Part shown: positions 34,063 through 43,060 of the stretch, in pieces
How positions within the stretch are numbered: the stretch's first letter is position 1
How the letters are laid out: each line of letters begins with the position of its first letter
Assembly (NCBI RefSeq): GCF_025685425.1
Contig: NZ_JAGTAS010000019.1
Location: forward strand, 58,689 to 122,688
Source: Terriglobus albidus
GTDB taxonomy: Bacteria; Acidobacteriota; Terriglobia; Terriglobales; Acidobacteriaceae
Reading direction: 5' to 3'
DNA length: 64,000 nt
The notes under the pieces: model-generated
Database searches by the model: none
What the model saw: only the letters and a program-made list of their open reading frames with translations
Told to the model about the DNA's origin: nothing
Position numbers and translations under genes: made by a program

Positions 34063-37056
34063 ATGAAGAGAATGCTGACGTTGTTGCTCCTGTTGCTCCC
34101 GGTACTGCATCTTCAGGCTCAAACTGACCGGGCGACGTTGACCGGTGCGATTACGGACGCTTCGGGTGCGCGAATCGCCGGTGCAAAGATTGTGCTCACA
34201 TCGATCAATACCGAGACGCGGCGTGAGACGGTGACAAACAAAGCCGGTGTATACACCGTGACCTCAATCTCCACCGGAACGTACACGGTGGAGGTTGAGG
34301 CGCGCGGATTCGCGAAGTATCAGGTAGAGGATCTGACACTCGATGTAGGCCAGACGCGCACGCTTGATATGAAGCTTGCCGTTGCCGGCGAGTCGACGCA
34401 GATTGACGTGAGCCCTGATTCGGGGCTCTCAAAGTCTTCCGCGGAGATCGGCGGCGTGGTTCATGGCAAGCAGGCGACGGATGTGCCGCTGAATGGCCGC
34501 AACTACATTGGCCTGGTCTCGCTGGCGCCGGGTGTGATTGATGGCGGCACGGGAACGCAGCAGGATATGCGGTTTGCAGGTCTGTCGGATGAAGACAATA
34601 CCTGGCATCTGGATGGCGTGGATAACTCCGGCATCAATCACCAGTATCAGAAGGTGGATCTTCATCTGCAGGTGTCGACGGAGGCGATTGCGGAGTTTCG
34701 CGCAAACGGCGTTGTCTACAGCGCCGATCAGGGAGGAACGGCCGGCGGTCAGGTTGAGGTGGTGTCGAAGACCGGCGGCGATCAGTTTCACGGAGCGTTG
34801 TGGGAGTATCTGCGCAACGATGTTTTTGACGCTGCGCCATGGGGAGCGAACGGTCTGCTGCCTCCGCTTCGTTTGAATAACTTTGGTGCGAACCTGGGTG
34901 GACCCATTCTTCGCAAGAAGCTGTTCTTCTTTGCAAATTACGATGCTCTCCGTCAGGTCATTGATCAGACGTTGACTGGTACGGTGCCGAGCCGCAGCTA
35001 TCGTGCGCAGGTGGCCACACAGCAGCCGGGACTGGCCGCGCTGATCAATGCGTTTCCGCTCGGGCAGAAGAGCATCAGCGCTGTCAGCGATACGTGGTTC
35101 GGCAGCGGACGCCAGGTGACGCATGAGGATGCGGGCATTCTGCGTGTGGACTATCACGTCAATGACCGGATGAATGCGTTCGTTCGCATCAACACCGATC
35201 ACTACACGCAGATTGCTCCGAACGGACTTGCTCCGTCGACGGGGTTCAATAACCTGAACACGCCGAATGCAACTATCGGTTCGCAGAACACCTTCACGCC
35301 GCGTTTCTATAACGACTTCCGTTATGGATTCAATCGTGCCGAATTCCTGCAGGGGCAGACGACTCCGTTTCCGTTTGCGCTGTCGATCAGCACGTTTACC
35401 AATATTGGTAACCCCGCCGGATCGATCCGTAACGACAACTCGTTTACGGCACTTGACGATGCGACTTTTCTGTATGGAAGGCATACGTTGAAGGCCGGTA
35501 TCACGGTGCGCCGGGTGCAGGAGAACAAGGCTTCGCCGAATAGTCCGGACGAGACGATTGCCTACGTGGATTACACGACCTTCCTGCAGAACAAGATCGA
35601 CTCTGACACGTATAACGGCAAGGTGCCGGTAACGGGCCAGCGTATGACCTCGTACTTCGGGTATGTGATGGATCAGTTCAAGCTGAGCCCGACCATCAAT
35701 CTGAACCTGGGACTTCGCTATGAATACTTCGGTGTGAATCATGAGGTGCTGGGCCGCGGACAGCTTGTCGATCCGCTGCACTGTGCTGCTGTGATCTGCC
35801 CTGCGGGGACGGCATGGTATGACCCGAACCTTGCCGATTTTTCGCCCCGTATCAGCGGCACATGGTCGCCGGCGGCGGTGCGTGGCAAGTTTGTGGTGCG
35901 TGCAGGCTTCGGTATCTACTACGGCTTCGGTCAGTTCGGCGGACTGAGCGCGCCGATCTCGAATCTCGCAACCAAGTACACGCTGAATCAAAAGCAGGTG
36001 CCTGGTCTTAGCTATCCGATCGCTCCGGGGCTGGGGGTGGCGACGGGAAGCGCCAGTCCGTCGGCCTCGTCGATCAAGCGCAGAGACACTGCTGTGAACG
36101 AATGGACGCTGTCGGTCCAGCAGGAGATTGCGAAACAGACCATCTTCCAGGTTGCTTACTTCGGAACCAGCGCGGCGCATACCTTCTCGGACACGACACT
36201 GAACGGCATCAATCCGGCGACGGGCGCGCGGCCGTATGCGAACTTCTCCACCATCGACTATCGCGCTACGGACGCACATGCGAGCACGAATGCATTGCAG
36301 ACAAGCCTGCAGCGCAACATCAACAGCAGCCTGTTGGTGTCGGCCAACTATCAGTACTCTCATCAGATTGACAATGGCGGTATTGGCGGCGGCGAATCGG
36401 ATGCTCCGCAGAATGTCGCCTGCCGTGTGTGTGAACGGGCTTCGGGCGACCAGGACCTGCGGCACTACTTTGCGGCGAGCGCCGTATGGCAGTTGCCCTT
36501 TGGTCGTGGCCGCGCGTATCTCAACAGTGTCTCGCGCCTTGGAGATTTCTTTCTTGGCGGCTGGCAGATGAGCGGCATCGCCTCGGCACGCAGCGGCCAG
36601 CCGTTGAATATCACTGTCAGCCGCAGTGCAACCACACTGCCGGATCAGTTGAACAAGGGGCAGCGCCCGAATCGCGTGCCGGGTATCTCGATGTATGCGA
36701 ATCCCCGTACGCCGGCGCTATGGCTCAATCCGAATGCGTTCTCCATGCCTGCCAACGGCACATGGGGCAACCTGGGACGCAATGCGGCGCGTGGACCTTC
36801 GCATTGGCAGATCGATCCGGCGCTGCGCAAGCGCTTCCCGATTACCGAGCGTATCGGTCTGGACTTCAAGGCAGAGGCGTTCAACATCTTCAACGTGGCT
36901 CAGTATGGCAAACCCGTTACAACGTGGTCGCAGCCTGCGGGTTCGGGTACATCGACTCCGACGAACTTTGGTGTCATTACCAGTTCGTACAACAACAACC
37001 CAACCGGAAGGGGAACACCGCGCGAGCTGCAATTCAGTCTCAAGCTGGCGTTCTAG
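34063..37056 (+). CDS. Oar-like TonB-dependent receptor, 997 aa
   Basis: Signal peptide (MKRMLTLLLLLLPVLHLQAQ), carboxypeptidase-regulatory-like domain (about 24-105, 'GAITDASGARIAGAKIVLTS'), plug ('VPLNGRNYIGLVSLAPGVIDGG', 'WHLDGVDNSGINH', 'SADQGGTAGGQVEVVSKTGG', about 145-245), then a beta barrel ending in the aromatic 'LQFSLKLAF'. It is an outer-membrane, TonB-energised importer of unknown ligand. It lies in an operon after a small exported protein and is divergent from a two-component system. A strong terminator follows. Confidence 0.93.
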   Translation: MKRMLTLLLLLLPVLHLQAQTDRATLTGAITDASGARIAGAKIVLTSINTETRRETVTNKAGVYTVTSISTGTYTVEVEARGFAKYQVEDLTLDVGQTRTLDMKLAVAGESTQIDVSPDSGLSKSSAEIGGVVHGKQATDVPLNGRNYIGLVSLAPGVIDGGTGTQQDMRFAGLSDEDNTWHLDGVDNSGINHQYQKVDLHLQVSTEAIAEFRANGVVYSADQGGTAGGQVEVVSKTGGDQFHGALWEYLRNDVFDAAPWGANGLLPPLRLNNFGANLGGPILRKKLFFFANYDALRQVIDQTLTGTVPSRSYRAQVATQQPGLAALINAFPLGQKSISAVSDTWFGSGRQVTHEDAGILRVDYHVNDRMNAFVRINTDHYTQIAPNGLAPSTGFNNLNTPNATIGSQNTFTPRFYNDFRYGFNRAEFLQGQTTPFPFALSISTFTNIGNPAGSIRNDNSFTALDDATFLYGRHTLKAGITVRRVQENKASPNSPDETIAYVDYTTFLQNKIDSDTYNGKVPVTGQRMTSYFGYVMDQFKLSPTINLNLGLRYEYFGVNHEVLGRGQLVDPLHCAAVICPAGTAWYDPNLADFSPRISGTWSPAAVRGKFVVRAGFGIYYGFGQFGGLSAPISNLATKYTLNQKQVPGLSYPIAPGLGVATGSASPSASSIKRRDTAVNEWTLSVQQEIAKQTIFQVAYFGTSAAHTFSDTTLNGINPATGARPYANFSTIDYRATDAHASTNALQTSLQRNINSSLLVSANYQYSHQIDNGGIGGGESDAPQNVACRVCERASGDQDLRHYFAASAVWQLPFGRGRAYLNSVSRLGDFFLGGWQMSGIASARSGQPLNITVSRSATTLPDQLNKGQRPNRVPGISMYANPRTPALWLNPNAFSMPANGTWGNLGRNAARGPSHWQIDPALRKRFPITERIGLDFKAEAFNIFNVAQYGKPVTTWSQPAGSGTSTPTNFGVITSSYNNNPTGRGTPRELQFSLKLAF

Positions 37057-37069
37057 TTGTTGGGTAGTA

Positions 37070-37106
37070 TGTGGCCCCGTTCACCGAGGCGGGGCCACAT
37101 TTTTTT
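37070..37106 (+). terminator. Terminator of the receptor operon
   Basis: TGTGGCCCCG (37070-37079) pairs with CGGGGCCACA (37090-37099), followed by seven T. Confidence 0.92.
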
Positions 37107-37244
37107 GTCGATGAGGGGATTGCTTTGTGTTGTGTGATTCAGCTTCTGCGCCTTGTGAGGCTTACTGCGGTTGCGTTCGCGCAGCAGAACGTCCGCGGAA
37201 GTGTAGTCGACTCCGGCGCGGCAATGCGGTACAAGTTTTAGACT

Positions 37245-37335
37245 AAAGCGCTGAAGGCCGGGTCCCCAACGAACGTGTTCGTTGGCGGGGAGACACGTTC
37301 TATACCAGTCTGCGGCAACGCCCAGATTTGCGTGC
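37245..37335. repeat. Partial family A arm with a family E unit inserted in it
   Basis: gcgctgaaggc is interrupted by 'cgggtccccaacgaacgtgttcgttggcggggagaca', after which the arm resumes with cgttctataccagtctgcggcaacgccc. The inner unit carries its own palindrome (aacgaacgtgttcgtt). Confidence 0.7.
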
Positions 37336-37357
37336 TATATCGAAGTCCGCTCCTGTT

Positions 37358-37520
37358 TTGCTTAAGGGCACGGCTTCAGCCGTGCCGTATAAAGTTGGTA
37401 AGACACGCGGCTTTAGCCGCTGAGGTCATGATTTGGTACCTCAGCGGCTAAAGCCGCATATTTTTCGGGGCTCGGTATGGGACGGCTGAAGCCGTCCCCT
37501 TAAGCAAGGCATTCGCGCCG
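37358..37520. repeat. Repeat family C block
   Basis: 'cttaagggcacggcttcagccgtgcc', 'gcggctttagccgctgaggtc', then the inverse 'cctcagcggctaaagccgc' and 'gacggctgaagccgtccccttaagc'. It forms a nested inverted structure. No gene was seen in 37107-37675. Confidence 0.85.
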
Positions 37521-37675
37521 CAGGCGCGAACTAGAACTGTTCTCCATGAACTATAGAGCTGAAAAAGGGACTCTGCACCAAGCAGTTGCGTCGTTTAGTG
37601 TGATGGAAGGGAACATCCGGGTCCTCGCAAAGAATCGAGCTCTATACCTCAAATAGGACAGCTCTAAAACAAGAG

Positions 37676-37700
37676 AAGGGCTTCCTGTCCGGAAGCCCCT
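37676..37700 (-). terminator. Terminator of the metallophosphoesterase gene
   Basis: GGGCTTCC / GGAAGCCC (37678-37685, 37691-37698). On the minus strand the hairpin is followed by TTCTCTTG, a weak T tract. Confidence 0.6.
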
Positions 37701-37711
37701 TTGGGTTGCGG

Positions 37712-38734
37712 TTACTTCGCCTTGATCTCGAAGGTGTCTTTCACCTCCCAGGTAACCTTTTCGGCTGCGGGATCGGCGAGGCGGTACATCTTGCCTGTGA
37801 GGGTGTCTCCCTTCAGGGTGAACTCGACGAAGTGATAGTTGGGGAACTCGTCATTCTGGTACAGGTCTTCCGGCTTGCGCTCGACGCGGACAGGAGATGC
37901 TGCACCGCCGCCGGAGACGAGATAGGTGACTCCATTGCGGGAGAAGCGTTCGTAGTTGTGGATGTGGCCGGCGCTGAGGACGATCTTTGCCTTCAGTTGC
38001 GGGGCGACGTTTTCAAGATAATCGCGCAGCTCAATCTCATTCGGACGCGGATTGTGGCTGACGTTGATGTGTGTCTGAAAATCGGCGACCGGCGGATGAT
38101 GCAGGCTGATGAAGACAAAGCGCACCGACGCAGGCAGATTTGTGAGCTGATTGCTCAGCCATTTCCTCTGGTTACTGCCGGCCATGAGTGAGGTATCGCT
38201 ATCCAGTGCGATGGTGTAGAGCGACTTGCCAAGCTGGACGGAGTACCAGCGGCGATTGCGGAGATAGGGAAAGGCACTCCACCAGTGCTCCAGGGCCTCC
38301 TGCGGATCACCATGAAACTCATGGTTTCCGAGTGAGGGATAGATGCGCAGTTTTTCATCGCGCCAGATCTTCGTCTCGTCATGAAAAACCTGGTAGTCAT
38401 TGATGACGTCGCCGCTGTAGGGAACGTCGCCGTTCATCAATACAGCGTCGGGATGCTTTTCGGCGATCTTGCGGACCAGAAGGCGGCGGGCCTGCGGGTT
38501 GGTGACCCTGATGTTGGTGGGATCGGTAAACCGCTGGTCGCCGTAGACGATGATTCTTGGCGATCGGCTGACCTCGCTGTCGGAGATGGTGAAGCTCGGT
38601 CCGGGCTGGCTGATGAGGGAATCGGTCGACAGGCTTTCAGGAGGCGGGAACTTCCGCTTGCTCTCTTCTTCTTGAGCATGAAGGGCGAGCGTGAAGATCA
38701 GGCAGCACGAAAGCGCTGAGAGTGCGTGTCGCAT
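37712..38734 (-). CDS. Exported metallophosphoesterase
   Basis: 340 residues from the ATG at 38734 (GGAAAGG upstream; an ATG six codons earlier lacks a site). A signal peptide (about 1-21, ending LALHAQ) precedes a calcineurin-like fold: 'IIVYGDQRFTDP' (block I; the family's DxH is replaced by DQR), 'VLMNGDVPYSG' (GD block), 'YPSLGNHEFHG' (GNHE), 'FISLHHPP' and 'LSAGHIHNYERF' (GHxH). The purple-acid-phosphatase-like motif spacing suggests periplasmic phosphate-ester hydrolysis. It stands alone. Confidence 0.88.
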   Translation of the reverse strand: MRHALSALSCCLIFTLALHAQEEESKRKFPPPESLSTDSLISQPGPSFTISDSEVSRSPRIIVYGDQRFTDPTNIRVTNPQARRLLVRKIAEKHPDAVLMNGDVPYSGDVINDYQVFHDETKIWRDEKLRIYPSLGNHEFHGDPQEALEHWWSAFPYLRNRRWYSVQLGKSLYTIALDSDTSLMAGSNQRKWLSNQLTNLPASVRFVFISLHHPPVADFQTHINVSHNPRPNEIELRDYLENVAPQLKAKIVLSAGHIHNYERFSRNGVTYLVSGGGAASPVRVERKPEDLYQNDEFPNYHFVEFTLKGDTLTGKMYRLADPAAEKVTWEVKDTFEIKAK

Positions 38735-38967
38735 GAAGATGTGCCTTTCCATATGGATGGTGCATTTCTAAGCGATTGAGCTTAGGGAAGCCTTAGTCGG
38801 CACGATCTGTCACCGAACTTTCATTTGATTGAGCGCCGATAGAACGCTTTGTATTGAAGAACTATAGAGTGGGCCTTTCTTCTCTTGAGCAGAAGCGCCA
38901 ACGGCGGTTTGTTTTGCAAGGGTGCGGCTTTCTCATGCCGGCCACAGATCGGCCCTACGAAGAGTCA

Positions 38968-39179
38968 AGCGCTGAAAGCGCGTTCTATACCAGCCTGGGG
39001 CAACGCCCCAGGTAACAGTCCGCACAAGAAGTCAAAGGGCTGAAGGCCCGCGGTTTCACCCACTGTTTCGTTTGTGACGATCGGGGACTATAGATCGGGC
39101 CTTCAGCCCTCTTACGGTCTCGATATCTCCGGTACCTGGGGCGTTGCCCCAGGCTGGTATAGAACGCGCCTTCAGCGCT
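38968..39179. repeat. Family A inverted cassette, copy A6 (short core)
   Basis: Both arms are present; the core has lost its left ~50 bp but keeps 'ctgtttcgtttgtgacgatcgggg'. Confidence 0.88.
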
Positions 39180-39224
39180 CAACACATATTTCTTGCTCAA
39201 TATGAATGGGCTTTAAACCCGCCG

Positions 39225-39370
39225 CCATGATAGCGGTCTGGAACGGCATGGCTAAAGCCATGCCCTTAAGCAAGGCATTCGCACCTGCGGTGCGAAGAGA
39301 AGGATGCAATCTACGAAGAGCGCTCGATGAAATACATGGGAAGTGTCGGCCCCCGGCCTTCAGCGCTTAG
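39225..39370. repeat. Family C and A fragments
   Basis: 'cggcatggctaaagccatgcccttaagcaaggcattcgcacctgcggtgcgaa' is followed by a stray family A end 'ccggccttcagcgctta'. Nothing else was recognised before the receptor leader (39371-39600). Confidence 0.7.
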
Positions 39371-39600
39371 AGCTATGAGCAGCCCAAGTGTAACGAACCT
39401 GTGACAAATCATTACAAAACAGCAGGGTAGTAACACAGGGTCTTCGTGACACACTGCATTCACTCAAAACCAATCGAGCAGTGATGGAAGTGGCTCAGTC
39501 CGCTTCCGGGTAGATCCCTATCCGGGGATGCGGCGGACGTGTCTCTTCATGCCGGGTTCCAGACGTACACAACGGATTTCAACTTTGTGAGGCATTTGTT

Positions 39601-42600
39601 ATGCGTCATCTTCTCCTTGCAGTCTTCGTGTCTCTTCTCGCTAGTGTCGGTGTGGCTCAAAGTACCTTTCGCGGAGGCATCTCCGGTATTGTCACGGACA
39701 CGTCCGGAGCTGTAATTCCGGGCGCCACGGTCTCCGTAAAAAACGAAGCGACCGCGCAGACCTATGGCACCGTTTCTTCCAGCGCCGGCACCTATTCCAT
39801 TCAGGATCTTCCACTCGGTGACTACACCGTGACCATTGCCTTTCCCGGCTTCGCCAGCATGAAGATCGATAAAGTGCGTGTCTCTGCCGGATCGATCTTC
39901 GACCTGCCGGCGAAGATGACGGTTGCACAGAACACAACCGTGGTGGAGGTGGACGCCGCAGCACTGACGCTCGATACCACCACGCAGGTGCAGACCTACA
40001 CCATCCCGAAAGAGGAAGTGCAAAACATTCCTTTGAATGGGCGCAGCTTTACGGCGATGGTGAATCTGCTGCCGGGAGCGACGGGCACCAGCAGCGTGAA
40101 CGGGCGCGCGGGCATCAACTACATGATCGAAGGCGTGGATAACAACGACCCCGCAAACAACGGATCGGCGGCGAACCAGGGCGGCGTCGGCGGCATTCCC
40201 GGAACCCTGATTCCGATCGATGCAGTGGAAGAGTTTTCGGCACAGACGCAGGGCGGTGCAGAGACCGGAAAATTTGCCGGAGCCTCAGTGAACCTCGTCA
40301 TCAAGTCGGGCACCAATCAGCTTCATGGAAGCCTGTATTACTACGACCGCAACGAGTTCTTTGCGGCGATGAATCCATTCCTGCGGGCGACGAATGTATC
40401 GCGTGTGAACTCCGGTCTGGCGCCGTATGGCAAGTCGAAGGTTCGCTTTCACGAGTTCGGTGGATCGCTCGGTGGCCCCATCTTCAAGGACAAGACCTTC
40501 TACTTTTTGACGTATGAGCGGCAGGGCTACATCCTGTCGCAATCGACCAATACCTTCACTGAGCCTTCGACGGCGTATGTGGCAAAGGCGACGGCGTTGC
40601 TGGCAACCAAGAATATCGCGCCCAGTCCGATTGCGCTGGGGCTGATCAATACACTGTGGCAGCCCTCGATGCTGACGGGGCCTGCAAGTGCAAACAATTA
40701 TCTGCCGACCAACGCAGCGCAGCATGGTTACAGCAACAACCTGATGCTCAAGCTCGACCAGAGCATCAATGCCAAGAACAAGCTTTCGGCACGCTGGTAC
40801 TGGGGACAGGGCAGCCAGACAGCGCCGAAGGGCAGCCAGAACCCCTGGTACTACCAGGTGGCTGGTATGCACGTGCACAACATTGCGGTGATTCTCAACT
40901 CCCAGGTCAACGCAAAGATTACCAACCAGATTGTTGCCGGTGTGGACTACTTCAACCAACCGTTCAGCGATGCAAATCCAAACGTGGATGCATCGAAGGC
41001 CGGCTTCATCGTTGGTCTTGGGCCCGGAAATGTTCAGGGTGCACCTACGCTGAGCATCTCCGGGTTTGATTCCACGGGACAGAGCCCGTTCTCGTCTCGT
41101 CATGACTTCAGCGGACATCTCTCGGATCTCGTGTCGATGTCCTTCGGTAAACATCAGATCCGTACCGGCGGAGAGTATCGCCGCACACAGATCTACGAGG
41201 TTGGTAACGGAGCCGGCGGTAACGGCGGTACGCGCGGCAACTTCAGCTTCAGCGGCAATCGCGGATTCGCGGCTGCCAATGGAGCGAACGTCGGCACCGC
41301 GTATCCCTCGATGTTTACCTATAACGGTGTTTCCACTGCGGTGGACAGCAGTCTCCGCGCGCTGGCGGACTTTCTGCAGCTTGAATCGAATACCTCAACG
41401 CTGGTCAACGGTGTGATGGACCGTATCGCCAGCGTCAACAACTTCAACCTGTATGTGCAGGACGGTTATCAGGTGACAAGCAGCTTGAACCTGACCTTCG
41501 GTCTGCGCTGGGATTATCTTTCACCGATCGGCGATGACCAGAAGGACCTGACGGTCTTCCGGCCTAACATCGCGGCGAATGCGCTCGCTCCGACCGGCGG
41601 GCTTGCCGTAGTAGGACAGGATGTCTCAGAGCCGTACAAGGCCTCGTCGTTGCAACTTGCTCCGCGCGTGGGCTTCTCCTGGCAGGTGCCGGGCCTGACG
41701 GATACGCTGGTGCGCGGCAGCTTTGGTTTGTACTACGACACTCCATCGACGAATACCTGGCTTTCAAGCACGGGTCTGCTCGGCAATCCAGCTGGAACCA
41801 AGCCGCTGTACAACCAGTCGCTGACGAATCCGAACCTTGGCGAACTGATTGCGTCTTCACAGGGATCGATCTTCCCGACGAGCCCGAAGCTTCCCGGCGC
41901 ATGCACGGGCTCGACGGCTGCGACGTGTCCGGTGGCAAGCATCGCGGCGGTTGATCCGAACTTTACGACCGCGAACACGGCGAACTATTCGCTCAATGTG
42001 GAGAAGGCGATCGGCAAGAATATGGTGGCGCAGGTGGGTTATGTGGGAACTCAGGGTAAGCATCTGTTGAATGCCTACGACCTCAACCAGACTCAGCTGG
42101 GCGCGGGCCTGAGCACCACGCCGATCGTGAATGGGTTCCTGCCGATTCAGCAGAAGCGGCCCTACATTAGCAAGTTTCCGAACTTCGGACAGATCCGGCA
42201 GATCACCAGTGCCGGCGGTGAGAACTTCAACAGCCTGCAGGCATTAATCAAGGCGCGCAACTGGCATGGGCTGATCTCGGAGTACTCCTACACGTGGTCG
42301 CATAACCTTGGCAGCAATACGGCGCTGCCGACGGATAACACCAATCCGAATCTCGATTACGGCAATCTGGCGAATGATATCCGTCACCAGTTCAAGGGCT
42401 TCTTCACCTATGACATTCCGGGCATGAAGCGCGGGCCGAAGTGGCTGACGCATGACTGGCAGGCGACCAGCGTGCTATGGCTCCATGGCGGCAAGCCGAT
42501 TACAGCAAGCAGCTCGGCGAACAACTCCGGCCTGGGACTGGGCGAGGGCGCTGACCGTGCCAGCCTGAGCGGCAATCCGCTGACCTGCGATTCGGGTTCG

Positions 42601-43002
42601 ACGTGCGTCAGCGGCGGCACGAGCAAGTCGATCAACTATGCGCTCAGCAAGGGCGTGCCCTACATCCAGTGGTTCAACCCGCTGGCGATTGTCTCGCCGG
42701 CAGCGTTGACTGTTGGAACGACGCGGGTAGGCCAGTTCTATGGACCGGGATATGCTTCGGTGGATCTCTCGATCTTCAAGAACGTTCCGCTGCGCGAGGG
42801 CATACGGGCGCAGTTCCGTGGTGAGATGTTCAATGTCTTCAACCGCTACAACTACTCCAATCCGACATTCGCGGCCAACTCCCTGACCTCGAATACGCAG
42901 ACAACAGGACAGGTCACGGCAACTGCCGGCGGTTCCAGCGCTCCCGGCATCGGAGCGGGCGAACCGTTCAACGTGCAGCTTGCTTTGAAGATCCTGTTTT
43001 AG
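39601..43002 (+). CDS. Oar-like TonB-dependent receptor, 1133 aa
   Basis: Signal peptide (MRHLLLAVFVSLLASVGVAQ), carboxypeptidase-regulatory-like domain (about 24-105, 'GIVTDTSGAVIPGATVSVKN'), plug ('IPLNGRSFTAMVNLLPGATG', 'YMIEGVDNNDPANNGSAANQGG', 'GGAETGKFAGASVNLVIKSG', about 135-245), and a beta barrel ending 'VQLALKILF'. It is the third large receptor in the window. It directly precedes two exported acetamidase/formamidase paralogues, separated from them by a terminator hairpin. Ligand unknown. Confidence 0.93.
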   Translation: MRHLLLAVFVSLLASVGVAQSTFRGGISGIVTDTSGAVIPGATVSVKNEATAQTYGTVSSSAGTYSIQDLPLGDYTVTIAFPGFASMKIDKVRVSAGSIFDLPAKMTVAQNTTVVEVDAAALTLDTTTQVQTYTIPKEEVQNIPLNGRSFTAMVNLLPGATGTSSVNGRAGINYMIEGVDNNDPANNGSAANQGGVGGIPGTLIPIDAVEEFSAQTQGGAETGKFAGASVNLVIKSGTNQLHGSLYYYDRNEFFAAMNPFLRATNVSRVNSGLAPYGKSKVRFHEFGGSLGGPIFKDKTFYFLTYERQGYILSQSTNTFTEPSTAYVAKATALLATKNIAPSPIALGLINTLWQPSMLTGPASANNYLPTNAAQHGYSNNLMLKLDQSINAKNKLSARWYWGQGSQTAPKGSQNPWYYQVAGMHVHNIAVILNSQVNAKITNQIVAGVDYFNQPFSDANPNVDASKAGFIVGLGPGNVQGAPTLSISGFDSTGQSPFSSRHDFSGHLSDLVSMSFGKHQIRTGGEYRRTQIYEVGNGAGGNGGTRGNFSFSGNRGFAAANGANVGTAYPSMFTYNGVSTAVDSSLRALADFLQLESNTSTLVNGVMDRIASVNNFNLYVQDGYQVTSSLNLTFGLRWDYLSPIGDDQKDLTVFRPNIAANALAPTGGLAVVGQDVSEPYKASSLQLAPRVGFSWQVPGLTDTLVRGSFGLYYDTPSTNTWLSSTGLLGNPAGTKPLYNQSLTNPNLGELIASSQGSIFPTSPKLPGACTGSTAATCPVASIAAVDPNFTTANTANYSLNVEKAIGKNMVAQVGYVGTQGKHLLNAYDLNQTQLGAGLSTTPIVNGFLPIQQKRPYISKFPNFGQIRQITSAGGENFNSLQALIKARNWHGLISEYSYTWSHNLGSNTALPTDNTNPNLDYGNLANDIRHQFKGFFTYDIPGMKRGPKWLTHDWQATSVLWLHGGKPITASSSANNSGLGLGEGADRASLSGNPLTCDSGSTCVSGGTSKSINYALSKGVPYIQWFNPLAIVSPAALTVGTTRVGQFYGPGYASVDLSIFKNVPLREGIRAQFRGEMFNVFNRYNYSNPTFAANSLTSNTQTTGQVTATAGGSSAPGIGAGEPFNVQLALKILF

Positions 43003-43009
43003 CAACTAA

Positions 43010-43050
43010 GGTGCGGCCGTTGCAGAGGCTGGTGGCGGCCGCACCATTTT
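43010..43050 (+). terminator. Hairpin between the receptor and the acetamidase genes
   Basis: GGTGCGGCCG (43010-43019) pairs with CGGCCGCACC (43036-43045), then ATTTTT. The next gene's Shine-Dalgarno (CGGAG) begins immediately after, so read-through could couple the units. Confidence 0.8.
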
Positions 43051-43060
43051 TCGGAGTGTG

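Noticed and set aside
34429..36465. A 678-codon open frame on the minus strand opposite the 997-residue receptor
   Set aside because: It is rich in Arg and lacks domain signals or a ribosome site; it exists because of GC-biased codon use in the real gene on the other strand. The same holds for long antisense frames at 2388-3230, 13858-14790 and 43145-44836.
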